A DNA stretch of 64,000 nucleotides from JAURVT01 sp049059935. GTDB taxonomy: Bacteria > Actinomycetota > Actinomycetes > Propionibacteriales > Nocardioidaceae. Positions 62,345 to 64,000 of the stretch are shown in pieces. The stretch covers positions 124,001 to 188,000 of the forward strand of contig NZ_JBMGQR010000001.1 of NCBI RefSeq assembly GCF_049059935.1, written 5' to 3'. Within the stretch, counting starts at the first letter, position 1; each line of letters opens with the position of its first letter. The position numbers and the translations under genes are program-made. The notes beneath the pieces are model-generated. The model saw nothing but the letters and a program-made list of their open reading frames with translations. It searched no databases and was not told the DNA's origin.

Positions 62345-63559
62345 TCACTTGAGCTCCGACGAGCTGAGGCCCAGGAGGCGGCGCGCGACGATCAGCTGCT
62401 GGATCTGCTGGGTGCCCTCGAAGATGTCGAGGATCTTGGAGTCGCGGGCCCACTTCTCGAGCAGCTCGTTCTCGCCGTAGCCGAGGGTGCCGGCCAGCTC
62501 GACGCAGCGCAGCGTGATCTCGGTGCCCACGCGACCGGCCTTCGCCTTGGCCATCGAGGCCTCGAGCGAGTTGGGCTTGCGGTTGTCGGCGAGCCAGGCC
62601 GCCTCGAGCGTCAGCAGGTAGGCGGCGTCCCACTCGGCCTCCAGGGCCAGGAACGTCGACACGGCCCCCACCTGCAGGTGCGCCGGGCGGTCGTAGTCGA
62701 CCTGCATGCCGGCCTCGTCGAGGAGCCGCTTGAGCTCCTCCAGGGCGGCGCGCGCGCACCCGACCGCCATCGCGGCCACCAGCGGACGCGTGTTGTCGAA
62801 CGTCTGCATGACGCCCGCGAACCCCTGCTTGGTGTCGACCTCGGGGCTGCCGAGCAGGTTTTCGGCGGGCACGCGGCAGTTCTCGAGGATGATCGTCGCG
62901 GTGTCGGAGGCCTTGATGCCGAGCTTGTGCTCGAGGCGCTCGACGCGGATGCCGGGGAGGTCCTTGGGCACGACGAAGGACTTGATCGCCGCGCGTCCCT
63001 TGTCCTTGTCGAGGGTCGCCCACACCACGACGGAGTCGGCGCGGCCACCGGAGGTGACGTAGATCTTCTCGCCGTTGAGCACGTAGTGGTCGCCGTCCTT
63101 GACGGCCGTGGTGCGGATCGCGGCCGAGTCCGAGCCGCAGCCGGGCTCGGTGATCGCCATCGCGGCCCACGTGCCGTCGAACCGTGCGAGCTGCTCGTCG
63201 CTGGCCACCGACGCGATGGCCGAGTTGCCCAGGCCCTGGCGGGGCATCGACAGCAGCAAGCCGACGTCGCCCCAGCACATCTCCATCACGGATAGCACCG
63301 ACGACATGTTGGTGCCGTTCTTGACGCCCGCGTCCTTGCCCTCGGTGGTCGAGCGGCGGACACCCGCGGCGCCGGCGCCCTGACCCTGGCCGGAGTCACC
63401 CATGCCGTCGACGAGCGAGGCGAGCAGGTCCAGCTCCTTGGGGTACGCGTGCTCGGCGCGGTCGTACTTGCGGGAGTTGGCGCGCAGGAACTCCGCGGCC
63501 ACCTGGTGCGCCTGGTCGACGAAGGCGCGGAACTTCTTGGGGCTCTCGAGGTTGATCAT
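62345..63559 (-). CDS. Acyl-CoA dehydrogenase
   Basis: This 404-residue flavoprotein of the acyl-CoA dehydrogenase family has AMAITEPGCGSDSAAIRTTA (FAD/substrate binding near residue 132), YVTSGGRADSVVVWATLD, GYGENELLEKWARDSKILDIFEGTQQIQQLIVARRLLG near the C-terminus. The catalytic Glu is probably the one in IFEGTQ. It oxidises an acyl-CoA to the enoyl-CoA; chain length is unclear. A second acyl-CoA dehydrogenase lies 30 bases upstream on the same strand, so the two are probably an operon and perhaps heteromeric. Confidence 0.93.
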   Translation of the reverse strand: MINLESPKKFRAFVDQAHQVAAEFLRANSRKYDRAEHAYPKELDLLASLVDGMGDSGQGQGAGAAGVRRSTTEGKDAGVKNGTNMSSVLSVMEMCWGDVGLLLSMPRQGLGNSAIASVASDEQLARFDGTWAAMAITEPGCGSDSAAIRTTAVKDGDHYVLNGEKIYVTSGGRADSVVVWATLDKDKGRAAIKSFVVPKDLPGIRVERLEHKLGIKASDTATIILENCRVPAENLLGSPEVDTKQGFAGVMQTFDNTRPLVAAMAVGCARAALEELKRLLDEAGMQVDYDRPAHLQVGAVSTFLALEAEWDAAYLLTLEAAWLADNRKPNSLEASMAKAKAGRVGTEITLRCVELAGTLGYGENELLEKWARDSKILDIFEGTQQIQQLIVARRLLGLSSSELK

Positions 63560-63589
63560 CGTCAGTCCTTTCTCGTCGGGTCCTCGTCG

Positions 63590-64000
63590 TCAGACGAGGA
63601 GCCCGCCCTCCATCACGCCGATCGCCCGCAGGTCGCGGTACCACCGCTCCACCGGGTGCTCCTTGACGAAGCCGTGGCCGCCGAGCAGCTGGACGCCGTC
63701 GGTGCCGATGCGCATGCCGTGCTCGGAGCACAGGCGGCGCGCGACGGCCGTCTCGCGGGCGAAGTCGAGCCCCTGGTCGGCTCGCGACGCGGCGCGCAGC
63801 GTGGCCAGGCGCATGCCCTCGAGCTCGATGCCGATGTTGGCGACCATGAAGGCCACGCTCTGGCGGTGCGCGACCGGCTCGCCGAAAGCCTTGCGCTCCT
63901 TGACGTACGGGATCACGTAGTCGAGCACCGCGCGGCCGGTGCCGAGCGCGAGGGAGCACCAGGCGATGCGCGCCCGGCGCACGCTGTCGGCGTAGACGGC
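63590..64000 (-). CDS. Acyl-CoA dehydrogenase, C-terminal part (cut by window edge)
   Basis: About 136 residues of the C-terminal helical domain are visible, including SLALGTGRAVLDYVIPYVKERKAFGEPVAHRQSVAFMVANI and the ending TDGVQLLGGHGFVKEHPVERWYRDLRAIGVMEGGLLV. The usual catalytic Glu position IYEGT is replaced by GVMEGG, though a Glu is still present. The 5' part and start lie beyond the right edge. It is upstream of the second acyl-CoA dehydrogenase with a 30-base gap. Confidence 0.9.
   Translation of the reverse strand, partial: AVYADSVRRARIAWCSLALGTGRAVLDYVIPYVKERKAFGEPVAHRQSVAFMVANIGIELEGMRLATLRAASRADQGLDFARETAVARRLCSEHGMRIGTDGVQLLGGHGFVKEHPVERWYRDLRAIGVMEGGLLV

Overview
This is a 64 kb stretch of very GC-rich chromosome (roughly 70% or more by eye). 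GTG starts, 1-4 base start/stop overlaps, RNase J, a fused ferredoxin/ferredoxin-NADP reductase of the FprB type, MenB (menaquinone) and an actinobacterial maltokinase-cap protein all point to an actinobacterium. Gene content resembles Nocardioidaceae (Nocardioides/Aeromicrobium type), but that is an impression and was not tested. Coding density is very high and no gene-free stretch exceeds about 220 bases. No rRNA, tRNA, CRISPR array, insertion sequence or prophage gene was seen.

Layout. (1) 1-4145: the end of a phenylacetate degradation cluster (paaC partial, paaD, paaE, paaI), met by a convergent TetR regulator (PaaR-like) and an alpha/beta hydrolase. (2) 4227-10255: a PGPGW membrane protein, then a cobalamin uptake operon (btuC-btuD-btuF plus a small [2Fe-2S] protein) headed by a clear cobalamin riboswitch, then two membrane proteins, one of them PepSY. 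(3) 10252-13523: RNase J and release factor 3 in one overlapping operon. (4) 13737-23002: a glycolate/glyoxylate operon (malate synthase G, GlcG, GlcD, GlcE, GlcF, LldP/GlcA permease) divergent from an IclR regulator, with inverted repeats in the intergenic gap. It has the gene set of E. coli glcDEFGBA in another order and with another regulator family. (5) 23011-24287: an AbiEi/PD-(D/E)XK-like protein bracketed by two inverted copies of a two-hairpin repeat. Two more copies of the repeat lie near 41.35 kb and 56.4 kb. (6) 24294-30939: a flavin monooxygenase, an AI-2E family exporter, a YczE-like membrane gene carrying a frameshift, a DHFR-like reductase, an aldehyde dehydrogenase and small proteins. 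(7) 30959-35880: an IclR regulator divergent from a PEP-mutase/isocitrate-lyase superfamily enzyme, aconitase-type large and small subunits and an MHS transporter. This looks like a catabolic cluster for an unidentified (possibly alkyl-substituted) di- or tricarboxylate. (8) 35888-48325: a maltokinase-cap protein, type III glutamine synthetase, an oxidoreductase with a UPF0303 protein, a hydrolase, MenB, a KUP potassium transporter, DedA, YnfA, an SDR, a membrane glycosyltransferase and a SRPBCC protein. (9) 48396-51833: an AurF-type diiron oxygenase co-transcribed with an FprB-type reductase behind two palindromic operators, and a convergent SDR. (10) 51854-64000: DUF445, zinc metallopeptidase, CPBP protease, a Tat-exported acetamidase-like protein, HrpA helicase, FKBP, aldo/keto reductase, MarR and two acyl-CoA dehydrogenases, the last cut by the window edge.

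The best leads for something undescribed are the inverted-repeat cassette around the AbiEi-like gene, the divergent aconitase/lyase/transporter cluster, and the AurF-like oxygenase paired with its own reductase.
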